Positions 53,932 to 62,505 of a DNA stretch of 62,505 nucleotides are shown here, piece by piece; position 1 is the stretch's first letter, and each line of letters starts with the position of its first letter. The position numbers and the translations under genes are program-made. Under the pieces are notes generated by a model, which was not told the origin of the DNA, did not search any database, and saw only the letters and a list, made by a program, of their open reading frames with translations. This DNA is from Polyangiaceae bacterium. Its GTDB lineage: Bacteria; Myxococcota_A; Polyangia; Polyangiales; Polyangiaceae. The stretch spans positions 1-62,505 of the forward strand of contig JAQSWN010000063.1 of NCBI GenBank assembly GCA_029266615.1. Direction: 5' to 3'.

Positions 53932-54927
53932 ATGTGGCGGCGCGTTGCACGATGCGCCCCCGCCGTGGCCGTTCGCCTCGATATCCGCCCCCGCCTCCGC
54001 CTCGCGCCAGATTGGCAGCCGGGCCCGGTCGCGCGTCGGCGTTTTCGGCTCCCTGCGCTGGCGGTGCCGGCGGTCGCCTACTGGGCGGCAATGGCGGCTT
54101 TGACTTACGCTTTCACGCAGCTCGGCCCCCACCCGTTGGATGGGCTCACGGCAGAGCCGAGCGCGCCGGTCGCCCCCCTGCCGCGGCCGCCGGCTCCGCG
54201 CGTCCCCGAGCCCGAGCCTCCGGCCGACATGGGTCCCTCGGCCGAAGCAACGCCGGCCGCGACGCCGCCGCCGATGGCAGCGGCCGAGCCGCTCGAAGCG
54301 CCAGTCGTGGAAGAGCGGCCGCCGCCAGCGCCGTCGCGTCAGGAGGTCGACGCCACGGACGCGCCCGCGCGGCGCGAAGCGCGCCTCGAGCCATCACTCG
54401 GTTTGCCGGCGGATCCGCCGAGCGCGCGTCTCTCCTTCCCAGAGTTCACGGATTCGGCGCCGGCGCGGCCTCGCGAGCGCGCCGCCGACGGACCAAGAGT
54501 GGACTCGTTGTTCGAGCGTGCCGACACGGGCGACCATCGCGCCCCGGAAGCTGCGCCGGGTGATGCCCCCGCCGAGCGTGCTCCGAGCGCGCCCGTCGCG
54601 CTCCTGAGCTGCGAAGCCGCGATCGCGAGGAACGATGAACGGCTCGAGATCGGTGGGCCGCGCGGCCCGGCCGACATTACCCGCGAGGGTTACGCCAGCA
54701 TCCTTCAAAACGGCAGCTACCTGAGCGGCTGTAGCCTCCCCGACCGCACCGTGATCGAGATTTGCGCCGCGGTGAAGCACGGCCGAGCCGTTGGCGTCAC
54801 GGTGACGAGCGCGCCGGCCAACGCGTCGCTTGCGGCCTGCGTACGGCGCGCGGTTTCACGGCTGAATTTCCCTCAAAGCGAGCGGTTGGACGTCACCCAC
54901 ACCCGTTTCGACGCCGCCCGGCGATGA
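53932..54927 (+). CDS. TonB-like protein with AgmX-type C-terminal domain
   Basis: The 331-residue protein has a basic N-terminus, one hydrophobic helix (LPALAVPAVAYWAAMAALTYAF), a long Pro/Ala/Glu-rich region and a C-terminal domain with three cysteines (YLSGCSLPD, EICAAV and AACVRRAVSRLNFP). This C-terminal domain, with the RAVGVTVT segment, recurs in myxobacterial proteins, often behind Ser/Thr kinases or in AgmX/TonB-like proteins. It may transmit force or bind envelope partners. The ATG is 18 bases from the divergent HAD gene. Confidence 0.72.
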   Translation: MWRRVARCAPAVAVRLDIRPRLRLAPDWQPGPVARRRFRLPALAVPAVAYWAAMAALTYAFTQLGPHPLDGLTAEPSAPVAPLPRPPAPRVPEPEPPADMGPSAEATPAATPPPMAAAEPLEAPVVEERPPPAPSRQEVDATDAPARREARLEPSLGLPADPPSARLSFPEFTDSAPARPRERAADGPRVDSLFERADTGDHRAPEAAPGDAPAERAPSAPVALLSCEAAIARNDERLEIGGPRGPADITREGYASILQNGSYLSGCSLPDRTVIEICAAVKHGRAVGVTVTSAPANASLAACVRRAVSRLNFPQSERLDVTHTRFDAARR

Positions 54928-54939
54928 GAGCCTCGCGCC

Positions 54940-57390
54940 GTGCCCTCTCCCCTACCCATCGACGACGTCTTGCCCGAAGTTCGGGCCGTCCTTTCGCGCC
55001 GCGCGCCGCTCGTTCTGGAAGCGCCGCCGGGAGCCGGCAAGACTACGCGCGTCCCGTGGGCCATCCACGAGCTGTTCACGGCGGGCGAGGTGATCGTGGC
55101 CGAGCCTCGGCGGCTGGCCGCGCGGCTCACCGCGGCGCGCGTCGCCAGCGAGCGCGGCGAGCGCCTGGGCGACACCGTCGGCTACAGCGTGCGCTTCGAA
55201 GACGTGTCGGGTCCGAAGACCCGTATCCGCTACGTCACCGAGGGCGTGCTGCTGCGCCGCCTGCTGGCCGAGCCAGAGCTGCCCGGCGTCGCGCAGGTGG
55301 TTCTGGACGAGTTTCACGAGCGGAGCCTGCTCACGGATCTGCTGCTCGTCTTGTTGACCCGCTTGCGCGAGCGCCGCCCCGAGCTGGGGCTCACCGTCAT
55401 GAGCGCGACTCTGGACGCGGAACCCGTCGCGCGTCTGCTCGGCGCCGAGCGAGTGCGGAGCGAAGGCCGCACGTTTCCGCTCACCATCGAGCATCTGCCG
55501 ACGGTGGATGACCGGCCGCTAGACAAGCAGGTCGTGAGCGCCGTGCGCAGCGCAACCGCGGAGGACTCCGGCGACGTGCTGGTCTTCTTACCGGGCTCCG
55601 GCGACATTCGGCGCGCTCTCGCTGCGCTGGAGCCGCTCGCAGCGGAGCGGGGCTTGCTGGTGCTGCCGTTGCACGGCGACCTGCCGATCGCCGAGCAGGC
55701 CCGCGCCGTGGAGCCGGCCGCGCGCCGCAAGGTCGTCCTCTCGACGAATGTGGCGGAGACCTCCGTCACGATCGACGGCGTCACCACCGTGATAGACTCC
55801 GGTCTCGCGCGCCAAGCCAGCCATTCCCCGTGGAGCGGTCTGCCGACGCTCACGACCGCAAAAATCAGCCGCGCTTCCGCCACTCAGCGCGCGGGGCGCG
55901 CCGGCCGCACCCGCGAAGGGCGCGTGCTGCGCCTTTACACGCGAGGCGACTTCGACGCGCGGCGTGAGCACGAGCTGCCGGAGATCGCGCGGGCCGACTT
56001 GAGCGAAGCGTTGCTGGCGCTGGCCGGCGCCGGCATCTCCCGCCCCGAGGCGCTGAGCTGGCTCACGCCACCGCCGGAGGCAGCGCTCAGCGCGGCGCGC
56101 GAGCTGCTGCGGTGGCTCGGCGCAACCTCCGCCGACGGGAATATCACGCGGCTGGGCCGGCGGCTGCTGGAAGTCCCGCTCCATCCGCGGCTCGCACGCG
56201 TGGTCACCCGCGGCGAAGAGCTGGGCGTCAAAAGCGAGGCAAGCCTCGCCGCCTCCCTCCTCGCCGAGCGCGACATCCGCAGCGACGCGCGCCTGCGCAT
56301 CGGCCCGGGCATGAAGCGCGAGCTCGGCGCGAGCGGCCCCTGCGACGTGCTGGAGCTGATGGCGCGCTTCGCCGAAGCGGAAGCCGTGAATTTCCGCGCA
56401 GACGGCGTGCGCCGAGCGGGCCTGGACGTGCGCACGGTCCAATCCGTGTCCACCACGTACCGCAAGCTGTCCGGGCCCTCGCGGCGGCGCGCAGAGGGAC
56501 CCGAAGGTCCTGACCAAATCGACGCGGCTGTGCGCCGCGCCATCTTGAGCGGCTTCCCCGATCGCGTAGGCAAGCGCCGGCGCCTAGGTCATCCGGACAT
56601 CGTGCTGTCGCAGGGAGGTTCGGCCAAGCTGGCCGAGACGAGCGTGGTCCACGAGGGCGAGCTGCTCGTGGCGGTAGCGGCCGACGAGCAGTCCGTCCCC
56701 GGCGCACGCGCTCAGGGCGCGATTCGACTCGCGACGAGCATCGAAGCGAATTGGCTTCTGGAAGACTTCGGCGATCGCATCGAGATGCGGGACGAGCTCG
56801 TGTGGAGCGCGGAAAACGAGCGGGTCGAGCGGCGGGAGGGAATGGCCTTCGGCGCGGTCCTGCTGGACGAAGCGCGTAGCGTGGCGCCTCCGTCACCCGA
56901 AGCTTCGAGGCTGCTGCTCGACTTCGCCAAAGCGCGGGGGGTGCTGGCGACGCTCGCGAGCGAGGGTTTGGGGCGGCTCGTCGCGCGCCTCGCGCTGCTG
57001 CGCGCTCACTTCCCGGAAGCGGGGCTGCCCGAAGTCTCGGCGTCGCTCGACGACGCGGCCGCGGAGCGCCTTTGCGGGGGGCTCGTCAGCTTCGCGGAGC
57101 TGCGCGAGCGTGATCCGGCGCAGCAGCTCCGTCAGTCGCTCGGCGCAGTTGGTGAGCGCCTGCTCGCCACCGAAACCCCCGACACGTTCAAGTTGCCGGG
57201 CGGCCGCAGCGCGGAGATTCACTACGAAGCCGGCAAGCCCCCGTGGATCGAGTCGCGGTTGCAGGATTTCTTCGGAATGAAGGAGGGGCCGCGCGTGTGC
57301 CGCGGTAAAGTCGCGCTCACGTTGCACCTTCTGGCGCCGAACGGTCGCGCCCAACAGGTCACGAGCCGTGCGCCGCGAGCTGATGCGTAA
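54940..57390 (+). CDS. hrpB: ATP-dependent RNA helicase HrpB
   Basis: The 816-residue protein is a DEAH-type helicase. Motif I is APPGAGKTTRVP, motif II DEFHERS, motif III SATL, then STNVAETSVTIDGV and QRAGRAGRTREG of the second RecA domain, followed by HrpB-specific C-terminal regions ending in PRADA. HrpB is common in bacteria; its RNA target is not established. It starts at GTG 54940, 12 bases after the TonB-like gene. Confidence 0.95.
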   Translation: MPSPLPIDDVLPEVRAVLSRRAPLVLEAPPGAGKTTRVPWAIHELFTAGEVIVAEPRRLAARLTAARVASERGERLGDTVGYSVRFEDVSGPKTRIRYVTEGVLLRRLLAEPELPGVAQVVLDEFHERSLLTDLLLVLLTRLRERRPELGLTVMSATLDAEPVARLLGAERVRSEGRTFPLTIEHLPTVDDRPLDKQVVSAVRSATAEDSGDVLVFLPGSGDIRRALAALEPLAAERGLLVLPLHGDLPIAEQARAVEPAARRKVVLSTNVAETSVTIDGVTTVIDSGLARQASHSPWSGLPTLTTAKISRASATQRAGRAGRTREGRVLRLYTRGDFDARREHELPEIARADLSEALLALAGAGISRPEALSWLTPPPEAALSAARELLRWLGATSADGNITRLGRRLLEVPLHPRLARVVTRGEELGVKSEASLAASLLAERDIRSDARLRIGPGMKRELGASGPCDVLELMARFAEAEAVNFRADGVRRAGLDVRTVQSVSTTYRKLSGPSRRRAEGPEGPDQIDAAVRRAILSGFPDRVGKRRRLGHPDIVLSQGGSAKLAETSVVHEGELLVAVAADEQSVPGARAQGAIRLATSIEANWLLEDFGDRIEMRDELVWSAENERVERREGMAFGAVLLDEARSVAPPSPEASRLLLDFAKARGVLATLASEGLGRLVARLALLRAHFPEAGLPEVSASLDDAAAERLCGGLVSFAELRERDPAQQLRQSLGAVGERLLATETPDTFKLPGGRSAEIHYEAGKPPWIESRLQDFFGMKEGPRVCRGKVALTLHLLAPNGRAQQVTSRAPRADA

Positions 57391-57537
57391 GTACCCGCGT
57401 CATCCTTGGCCGGAGGACGGAAAGACCGCGACGCCGCCCGTTTGGCAGCCCCGCCCTCCCCGCCGCTGAGGGCTCATCCGTTTCCGGAAAATACCGCGGA
57501 GCCGTGATCGAAAGCTCGCGAGCACGCATTAGCCAGC
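57391..57537. other. Intergenic region before the LarA-like gene
   Basis: These 147 bases hold the likely promoter of the LarA-like gene. A segment GGAAAATACCGCG stands about 50 bases upstream of the start and is AT-richer than its surroundings. I do not assign a defined promoter. Confidence 0.3.
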
Positions 57538-59070
57538 GTGACGATCCTCGTGACTGGTGTCGCGGGGGCCAGACAATCGACGCTCGGGTCGAGGCTCGCG
57601 GGCCGCCTCGGTCTCCGCTACTCGGATGGCGGCTCTCCATCTATTGAACACGATGCAAGCTCGGTGCACGTTCACCTCGGTTCGAGCGCGCCCCCCGGCC
57701 CCCGCCCGTTCTCCTTCTCGCCGGAGCTGAGCGACGCGGAGGTCGTCGAGCGTGTTGCGCGCGCGCTCGTGCGCCAAGGCGCGCCCCGCGGGACGCTGCG
57801 TGCTCGCGCCGAGAACGCGGATGCGCCCCTCACCGGCGCACAGGTCGAGTCGCTGCTGCACGAGCTGTGCGAGAGCCTGGGCTCGCCGAAACGCGTGCTC
57901 CTGCTCCCCCCGGACGCGACGCGCGCTCATTCCGGCGCCGGCGAGCTGACGGCCTCGCTCTACCACCGCCTGTCTCGAACCGCCGAGGTTTGGCTCCTTC
58001 CCGCGCTCGGCACCCACGAGCCGATGAGCGCGGACGAGCTGAGTCATATGTTTCCCGGCGTCCCCCACGACCGGTGCCTGGTCCATGATTTCCGCACGAC
58101 GGTCGCGACCCTCGGTGAGGTGCCGGGCACGTTCGTGCGCCACGTCAGCGACGGCAAGCTGGACTACGCGGTACCGTGCCAGGTCAGTCGAGAGATCGCG
58201 AGCGGTCGCTTCGACCGCATCATCTCCGTCGGCCAGCTCGTGCCGCACGAGGTCATCGGCATCGCCAATCACGTCAAGAACGTGTTCGTCGGCACGGGTG
58301 GCAAAGAGAGCATCGATCGCTCGCACTTCTTGGGCGCGGTGTGCGGCATGGAGTCGATGATGGGCCGCGCCCACACTCCGGTCCGAGACGTCCTCAACTA
58401 CATGGCGGCGGCGTTCGGCGCGGACCTCGCCATCACGTACCTTTGCACGGTGCGCAAGAAGGACGCCCTCGGGCGCATCCAGACCCACGGCCTGTACGCA
58501 GGGGACGACGAAGGCTGTTTCCTCGCGGGTGCGCCGCTCGTGCAGCGGTTGAACTTGGACCTTTTGGAGCGGCCCCTGCAAAAGGTCGTCGTCTACCTGG
58601 ATCCGCACGAGTTTCGCAGCACATGGCTCGGCAACAAGGCCATCTACCGCACGCGCATGGCGATCGCGGACGAGGGCGAGCTCGTCGTGCTCGGTCCCGG
58701 CGTCCGGCGCTTCGGAGAGGACTCCGGCATCGACCGCCTGATTCGCCGCCACGGCTACCGCGGTACGGAGCAAACACTCGAGCACGTCCAGACCGACCCC
58801 GAGCTCGGAGCGTCGTTGTCCGCGGCCGCACACCTGATTCACGGCTCGAGCGAAGGGCGGTTCCGAGTGCGCTGGGCCGCGGGCGGGCTCGAGCCCGAGG
58901 CGATCCGGGGCGTCGGCTATGAATGGGCGGACGTGGGGCCCTTGCTTCAACGCTACTCGAAAGACCGCCTCGTGGACGGTTTCAACCGCCTCCCTGACGG
59001 CGAAGAAATCTTCTTCGTGTCCAATCCAGGCTTGGGCCTTTGGGCATTGAGAGAAAAATTCGCGAGCTAG
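57538..59070 (+). CDS. LarA-type nickel-pincer racemase/epimerase homolog (DUF2088)
   Basis: The 510-residue protein aligns by motif with lactate racemase LarA, which uses a nickel pincer nucleotide. Visible are DATR (D126, R129), GTHEP with the catalytic His160, QLVPHEVIG with His237, the Lys247 position that carries the cofactor, and His263 near the nickel ligand. The N-terminal 50 residues are unusual, and the GTG at 57538 is uncertain. A sugar kinase follows after a terminator-like hairpin. LarA relatives also act on malate and gluconate, so substrate cannot be fixed. LarB, LarC and LarE are not in the window. Confidence 0.85.
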   Translation: MTILVTGVAGARQSTLGSRLAGRLGLRYSDGGSPSIEHDASSVHVHLGSSAPPGPRPFSFSPELSDAEVVERVARALVRQGAPRGTLRARAENADAPLTGAQVESLLHELCESLGSPKRVLLLPPDATRAHSGAGELTASLYHRLSRTAEVWLLPALGTHEPMSADELSHMFPGVPHDRCLVHDFRTTVATLGEVPGTFVRHVSDGKLDYAVPCQVSREIASGRFDRIISVGQLVPHEVIGIANHVKNVFVGTGGKESIDRSHFLGAVCGMESMMGRAHTPVRDVLNYMAAAFGADLAITYLCTVRKKDALGRIQTHGLYAGDDEGCFLAGAPLVQRLNLDLLERPLQKVVVYLDPHEFRSTWLGNKAIYRTRMAIADEGELVVLGPGVRRFGEDSGIDRLIRRHGYRGTEQTLEHVQTDPELGASLSAAAHLIHGSSEGRFRVRWAAGGLEPEAIRGVGYEWADVGPLLQRYSKDRLVDGFNRLPDGEEIFFVSNPGLGLWALREKFAS

Positions 59071-59082
59071 AGTCTGGTTGAT

Positions 59083-59122
59083 CGCGGCCGCGTTAAGTCG
59101 TAAACCCGGCCGCGCTCTTTTT
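59083..59122 (+). terminator. Rho-independent terminator after the LarA-like gene
   Basis: CGCGGCCG (59083-59090) pairs with CGGCCGCG (59107-59114), an 8-bp stem with a 16-base loop in which GTT/AAC can pair further. It is followed by CTCTTTTT. It lies 13 bases after the LarA-like stop and before the PfkB gene. The kinase may thus have its own promoter. Confidence 0.8.
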
Positions 59123-59166
59123 GCGACTTTTCTCGCGACCCGGCGACACACAAGGAAGCACATCTC

Positions 59167-60246
59167 ATGGCAGGCTTGACTATTCGTCCCGACGGCGCGC
59201 TCGACATCGTATCTCTCGGCGCGCTCGTTCACCGCATCGATCCCGGTATCATTCCGTTCCGGAAGGCGACCGAGTGCCATATCCACGTCAGCGGCGGCGA
59301 ATTCAACGTGGCGGCCAACCTGGCGGACGCGTTCAATCTGAACGCCGCCATCGTCACGGCCATGGTGGACTACCCCATTGGCGACCTGGTCGCAGAGCGC
59401 GTGCGGGCAATGGGCGTGCGCCCCTTCTACAAGCGATTCAAGCACAACGGCGTCAACGGGCCGAACATCGCCGCGGTGTATAGCGACCGCGGGCACGGCG
59501 TGCGCGCGCCGGTCGTGTTTTACAACCGGTCCCACGAAGCGGCTTCGTTGATGAAGCCGGGCGACGTGGACTGGAACGCGGTGTTCGGCGGCGGTGTGCG
59601 TTGGTTCCACAGCGGCGGCATATTCGCCGCCCTCTCGGAAGGCACCGGCCAGCTCATCATCGAAGGCATGAAGGCGGCGCGCAAAGCCGGCGCGGTCACC
59701 AGCTTCGACCTCAACTTCCGAGAAAAGTTGTGGAACGTGTGGGGCGGTCAGCAGAAAGCGGTGGAGGTCATCGCTCGCATCGTGGAGCACGTGGACGTGC
59801 TGGTCGGCAACGAGGAAGACCTGCAGAAAGGCCTTGGCATCGAAGGGCAGGACGTTCAGGCCCACTCCAAGTTGGATCCCAGCGCCTTCTTCGCCATGAT
59901 CGACAAGGTCGTCGCCAAGCACCCCCACACCAAGGCCGTTGCCACCACCCTACGCGAGGTGCACAGCACCAATCGCCACACCTGGGGAGCCGTCGCTTGG
60001 GTAGACGGCAAGACGTACCAGTCGCCCACTACCCAACTGGACGTCATCGATCGCGTCGGCGGTGGAGACGGCTTCGCCGCCGGCTTCATCTACGGCTTGC
60101 TCAGCGGAGACTCCGCGCAAGAAGCGGTGAACCTCGGCTGGGCGCATGGCGCGCTGCTCACGACTTTCCCGGGCGACACGACGATGGCAACGGCCGAGCA
60201 GGTCCGAGCGTTCGCCAAAGGCGGCTCGGCGCGTATCCAGCGCTGA
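59167..60246 (+). CDS. PfkB-family carbohydrate kinase
   Basis: The 359-residue protein has the ribokinase/PfkB fold: HIHVSGGEFNVAANLADAF near the start, SFDLNFREKLW in the middle, LVGNEEDL, and the catalytic DRVGGGDGFAAGF with Asp301. These features fit 2-keto-3-deoxygluconate kinases and fructokinases. A ribosome site (AAGGA) precedes the ATG. The LarA-like gene upstream and its position suggest aldonate or related sugar-acid metabolism. The substrate is not fixed. Confidence 0.9.
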   Translation: MAGLTIRPDGALDIVSLGALVHRIDPGIIPFRKATECHIHVSGGEFNVAANLADAFNLNAAIVTAMVDYPIGDLVAERVRAMGVRPFYKRFKHNGVNGPNIAAVYSDRGHGVRAPVVFYNRSHEAASLMKPGDVDWNAVFGGGVRWFHSGGIFAALSEGTGQLIIEGMKAARKAGAVTSFDLNFREKLWNVWGGQQKAVEVIARIVEHVDVLVGNEEDLQKGLGIEGQDVQAHSKLDPSAFFAMIDKVVAKHPHTKAVATTLREVHSTNRHTWGAVAWVDGKTYQSPTTQLDVIDRVGGGDGFAAGFIYGLLSGDSAQEAVNLGWAHGALLTTFPGDTTMATAEQVRAFAKGGSARIQR

Positions 60247-60349
60247 GTCACCGCGCCGTCAGGAGCGGGGCCGCGTCGTCCCGCCACTTCTTCGTGCCCC
60301 ACGCGATCCGGATTCTTCGAGTCCGGACGCGTCCTCCCGCTCGCTAGAC

Positions 60350-62314
60350 TCAACGCGCCTCTTGGAGCGCCCGGGCGACGCCTTCCGCCAGGGCAGCCGC
60401 ACTCAGCGGTTTGACCATCATGTCCACGAGCCCCAGCGCTCGAACGGAGACGGGCGTCCAGTTGCCACTGAAACCGCTCATCAGGGCGACGCGCGCGCTT
60501 GGGTTCAGCTCCAAAATTTGCTGCGCCAGCTCGAGCCCGGTCATGCCCGGCATGGTCAAGTCAGTCAGAACGAGCGCGTACTCCGCCGGCGCCTGGAGGT
60601 AAAGCTGCAGCGCCTCCACCGGATCGCTCTTCGAAACGACCTGGTAGCCGAGCCGCGTGAGCAACTGAGTGAGCGAAACGCAGAGCGCCTCCTCGTCGTC
60701 CACGACCAGAAGCCTCTCGCCTCGACCGCGCGGAAGCGGAAGCGGCGCCGCCTGAGTGGGACCATCGCCCAAGTGCTCGGGTACGTACACGTCGACGCGC
60801 GTGCCGCGGTCCGCTTGGCTCATGACGGCGATGGCGCCGTCGTGGTCGCGAACGACCCCGTGCACCACCGCTAGCCCCAGGCCGGTGCCTTCGCCTTGCC
60901 GCTTGGTCGTGAAAAACGGCTCGAAAATGCGCTTCAGCGTCGCTTCGTCCATCCCGTGGCCGGTGTCCGTCACGGAGAGCCGAGCGTAGCGACCGGGTCG
61001 CAGATCGGGTTGGCTCCGTGCGAGCTCTTCGTCCACCAAGCAGGGCTCCACCCGAATCTTCAGCGTACCGCCATGCTCCCGCATCGCGTGAATGGCGTTG
61101 GTGCCGAGGTTCATCACGATTTGATGCACCTGCGACGGGTCGGCCAGGACCTGCGGAGCTTGTTCGTCCAAAAACGACTCGAGCGTGACGTTGCTCGGTG
61201 CGGACCTTCGGAGCAACTTGAGCGCGTCTCGCACACCGTAGTCCAGCTGGGTCACGCTCCGACTCGGCTTCTGGGTGCGACTGAAGGTCAGAATCTGCTG
61301 CACCAAGTCGCGGGCGCGCTGCGCGGCGCTCTTCAGCTCTCCCACGTGATCCAGCACCGCCATGCGATCGTTCACGTCGATGCGAATGAGGTCGATGAAC
61401 GCGACCATGGCGCCCAAGATGTTATTGAAGTCGTGGGCGATACCGCCCGCCAGCGTCCCGAGCGCCTCCAGCTTCTGCGCCTGCCGGAGCTGCGACTCGA
61501 GGGCGGACTTCGTGCGCTCGGTGTCGAGCGTCTTGGTGATGTCGCGGACGGTCGCGATCAGGTGCGCCTCCCCGCCGATCGCGATGGGGTGGGCCGAGAG
61601 CAGCACGTCGCGCAGGCTGCCTCTGAATGTCGATAGGCGCGCCGGAAAATCTCGCACCGCGCCGCTGGTTCGGATGATGTCGATGAGCGCGGCGCGCCTT
61701 TGGGGCTCCGGCCACAGCGTGTCGTCCGCGCTGCGCGAGCCGATGATGGAAGCGCGGTCGCACTCGAACAGCTCCTCGAAGGCCTCGTTCACGTCCATGT
61801 ACGCGCCGTCGGCCAGCCGCACGATGATCATGGCGTACGGACCGCGCCGGAACGCCTTCGCGAACATCTCCTGTGACTCGACCAGCGCCGTGGCGGAGCG
61901 CTTTTGCTCCGTAATATCGCGCGAAACGCCGACGATTCGCACCACCGCACCGTCCGCGTCCGTGACGGGAATGAGCGTCGTCTGAAACGTCATAGGCGAC
62001 TGGAGCGCGGTAGGGACCTCTTCGTAGCGCTGCGTCTTGCCCGTCTCCACGCACCGACGGTAAAGCTCGCAGACGCGCGTGGCCTCGCGCTCGGGGAGCA
62101 CGTCGGTCAGGGGGCGACCCCGCACCGCTTCGCTGGAGAGCCCCGTCCAGCGCTCGGTCTGGCGGTTGAAGGTCTCGTACACGAAGTCCGGCCCGGGCAG
62201 GACGCGCACCAAGAACACGCCATCCGCCAAGTGCTGGAAGATGGCCTGCAGTTGCTCTATCGCGCCCTCGTGCCCACTCGCGAGCCGAATCTTCTCGGAC
62301 GGATACATGTTCAC
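60350..62314 (-). CDS. Hybrid PAS histidine kinase with receiver
   Basis: The 654-residue protein has two PAS domains (about 20-135 and 145-260), then GGIAHDFNNIL with His294, an HATPase core (VTDTGHGMDEATLKRIFEPFF and GTGLGLAVVHGVV) and a C-terminal receiver with phospho-acceptor Asp585 in TDLTMP. There is no membrane segment, so it is a cytoplasmic hybrid kinase. A response-regulator gene lies upstream on the same strand. Its signal and targets are not known. Confidence 0.95.
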   Translation of the reverse strand: MNMYPSEKIRLASGHEGAIEQLQAIFQHLADGVFLVRVLPGPDFVYETFNRQTERWTGLSSEAVRGRPLTDVLPEREATRVCELYRRCVETGKTQRYEEVPTALQSPMTFQTTLIPVTDADGAVVRIVGVSRDITEQKRSATALVESQEMFAKAFRRGPYAMIIVRLADGAYMDVNEAFEELFECDRASIIGSRSADDTLWPEPQRRAALIDIIRTSGAVRDFPARLSTFRGSLRDVLLSAHPIAIGGEAHLIATVRDITKTLDTERTKSALESQLRQAQKLEALGTLAGGIAHDFNNILGAMVAFIDLIRIDVNDRMAVLDHVGELKSAAQRARDLVQQILTFSRTQKPSRSVTQLDYGVRDALKLLRRSAPSNVTLESFLDEQAPQVLADPSQVHQIVMNLGTNAIHAMREHGGTLKIRVEPCLVDEELARSQPDLRPGRYARLSVTDTGHGMDEATLKRIFEPFFTTKRQGEGTGLGLAVVHGVVRDHDGAIAVMSQADRGTRVDVYVPEHLGDGPTQAAPLPLPRGRGERLLVVDDEEALCVSLTQLLTRLGYQVVSKSDPVEALQLYLQAPAEYALVLTDLTMPGMTGLELAQQILELNPSARVALMSGFSGNWTPVSVRALGLVDMMVKPLSAAALAEGVARALQEAR

Positions 62315-62436
62315 GACGCTAGTGCGGCGCGTGTGACGACAGCAACTTTGAAAAGCCGCGCGGCTCGGGAGGAGCGAAGCGAGCGCAGCGCTGCCGCCTC
62401 ACTTGCGCGGCGCTAGCAGAGCTGGATGGGGACGGA
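62315..62436. other. Intergenic region upstream of the hybrid kinase
   Basis: These 122 bases separate the hybrid kinase start from the response-regulator stop. A sigma-70-type promoter is possible but I see no clear element. No coding potential. Confidence 0.4.
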
Positions 62437-62505
62437 CTAAGAGAGTAGCGGGCGAAGCGTCGACTCGAACTGCTCGGGAGTGAAGGGCTTGGCGATCAAG
62501 AACAA
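62437..62505 (-). CDS. Response-regulator receiver domain C-terminus (partial)
   Basis: The frame open at the right edge gives 22 residues ending IAKPFTPEQFESTLRPLLS and a stop at 62437. The KPF motif and following helix are typical of the last part of a receiver domain. It is therefore the end of a response-regulator gene that starts outside the window. It lies just upstream of the hybrid kinase on the same strand and may be its partner. Confidence 0.8.
   Translation of the reverse strand: MFLIAKPFTPEQFESTLRPLLS

Noticed and set aside
53914..54132. Longer start of the HAD gene at 54132
   Set aside because: It would overlap the divergent TonB-like gene by about 200 bases; the TTG at 53913 gives the usual length.
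60247..60349. Terminator between the sugar kinase and the hybrid kinase
   Set aside because: Only a 6-base self-complementary TCCGGA pair is seen, without a T-tract.
1..62505. tRNA and rRNA genes
   Set aside because: I looked for T-loop-like GTTCGANNC stretches and found them only inside coding sequences without cloverleaf partners.

Overview
The window looks like chromosomal DNA of a large-genome myxobacterium, most likely of the Polyangia (Sorangium/Polyangium-like). The base composition is very G+C-rich and GTG and TTG starts are common. There are three Hanks-type Ser/Thr kinases, many lipoproteins with Cys- or Gly/Ser-rich segments, a PilY1-type pilus operon, a receiver-DUF4388 protein and an FHA protein. 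Genes are packed tightly on both strands. No stretch without a gene exceeds about 220 bases. I saw no rRNA, tRNA, CRISPR array, insertion sequence or phage gene.

Layout. 1-1.2 kb: scpA followed by the Lys/Ala-repeat N-terminus of a gene that leaves the window, possibly scpB. 1.3-8.0 kb: a zinc-ribbon Ser/Thr kinase, a damaged barrel-like protein, an orphan SctT/FliR-like export protein, a MaoC hydratase/acidic membrane protein/parvulin operon, an acyl-CoA dehydrogenase and a DUF6599-like lipoprotein. 8.2-15.7 kb: a minor-pilin operon (GspH/FimT, PilV, PilW, PilX, PilY1, lipoprotein) behind a near-perfect sigma-54 promoter. 15.8-19.6 kb: a receiver protein lacking its phospho-acceptor, then gcvT-gcvH-gcvPA without gcvPB. 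19.6-24.6 kb: kinase, TPR/PEGA protein, a lipoprotein with four eight-cysteine repeats, and a lipase-like hydrolase. 24.7-27.2 kb: two convergent, overlapping genes that both seem to have lost their 3' ends, plus two small conserved-looking genes.

27.3-35.2 kb: an acidic propeller-like protein, aspartokinase, a large TPR protein, mlaC, and a pilC-pilS pair. 35.2-43.4 kb: beta-lactamase-fold hydrolase, double-FHA protein and an SGNH hydrolase on the plus strand, meeting tail to tail a coupled lipoprotein-SDR-SGNH operon whose last gene is a paralog of the first SGNH hydrolase. 43.5-44.8 kb: ssb, a MerR regulator and ihfA. 45.0-48.3 kb: a cellulose-synthase-like glycosyltransferase and a third kinase. 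48.4-53.9 kb: polA (proofreading site degenerate), a flavin oxidoreductase, a GT2 glycosyltransferase and a HAD phosphatase. 53.9-57.4 kb: a TonB-like protein and the helicase HrpB. 57.5-60.2 kb: a LarA-type racemase/epimerase homolog and a PfkB sugar kinase. 60.3 kb to the end: a hybrid PAS histidine kinase and the tail of a response regulator.

How the parts may work together. The pilus operon carries the promoter type expected for PilSR/RpoN control, and a pilS-like kinase lies 25 kb away beside pilC. The LarA-like enzyme and the sugar kinase could form a hydroxyacid or aldonate route. Translational coupling (ATGA, GTGA, TTGA overlaps) links many neighbours and was used to choose starts. 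All assignments come from reading the sequence and remembered family motifs; no database search was run.
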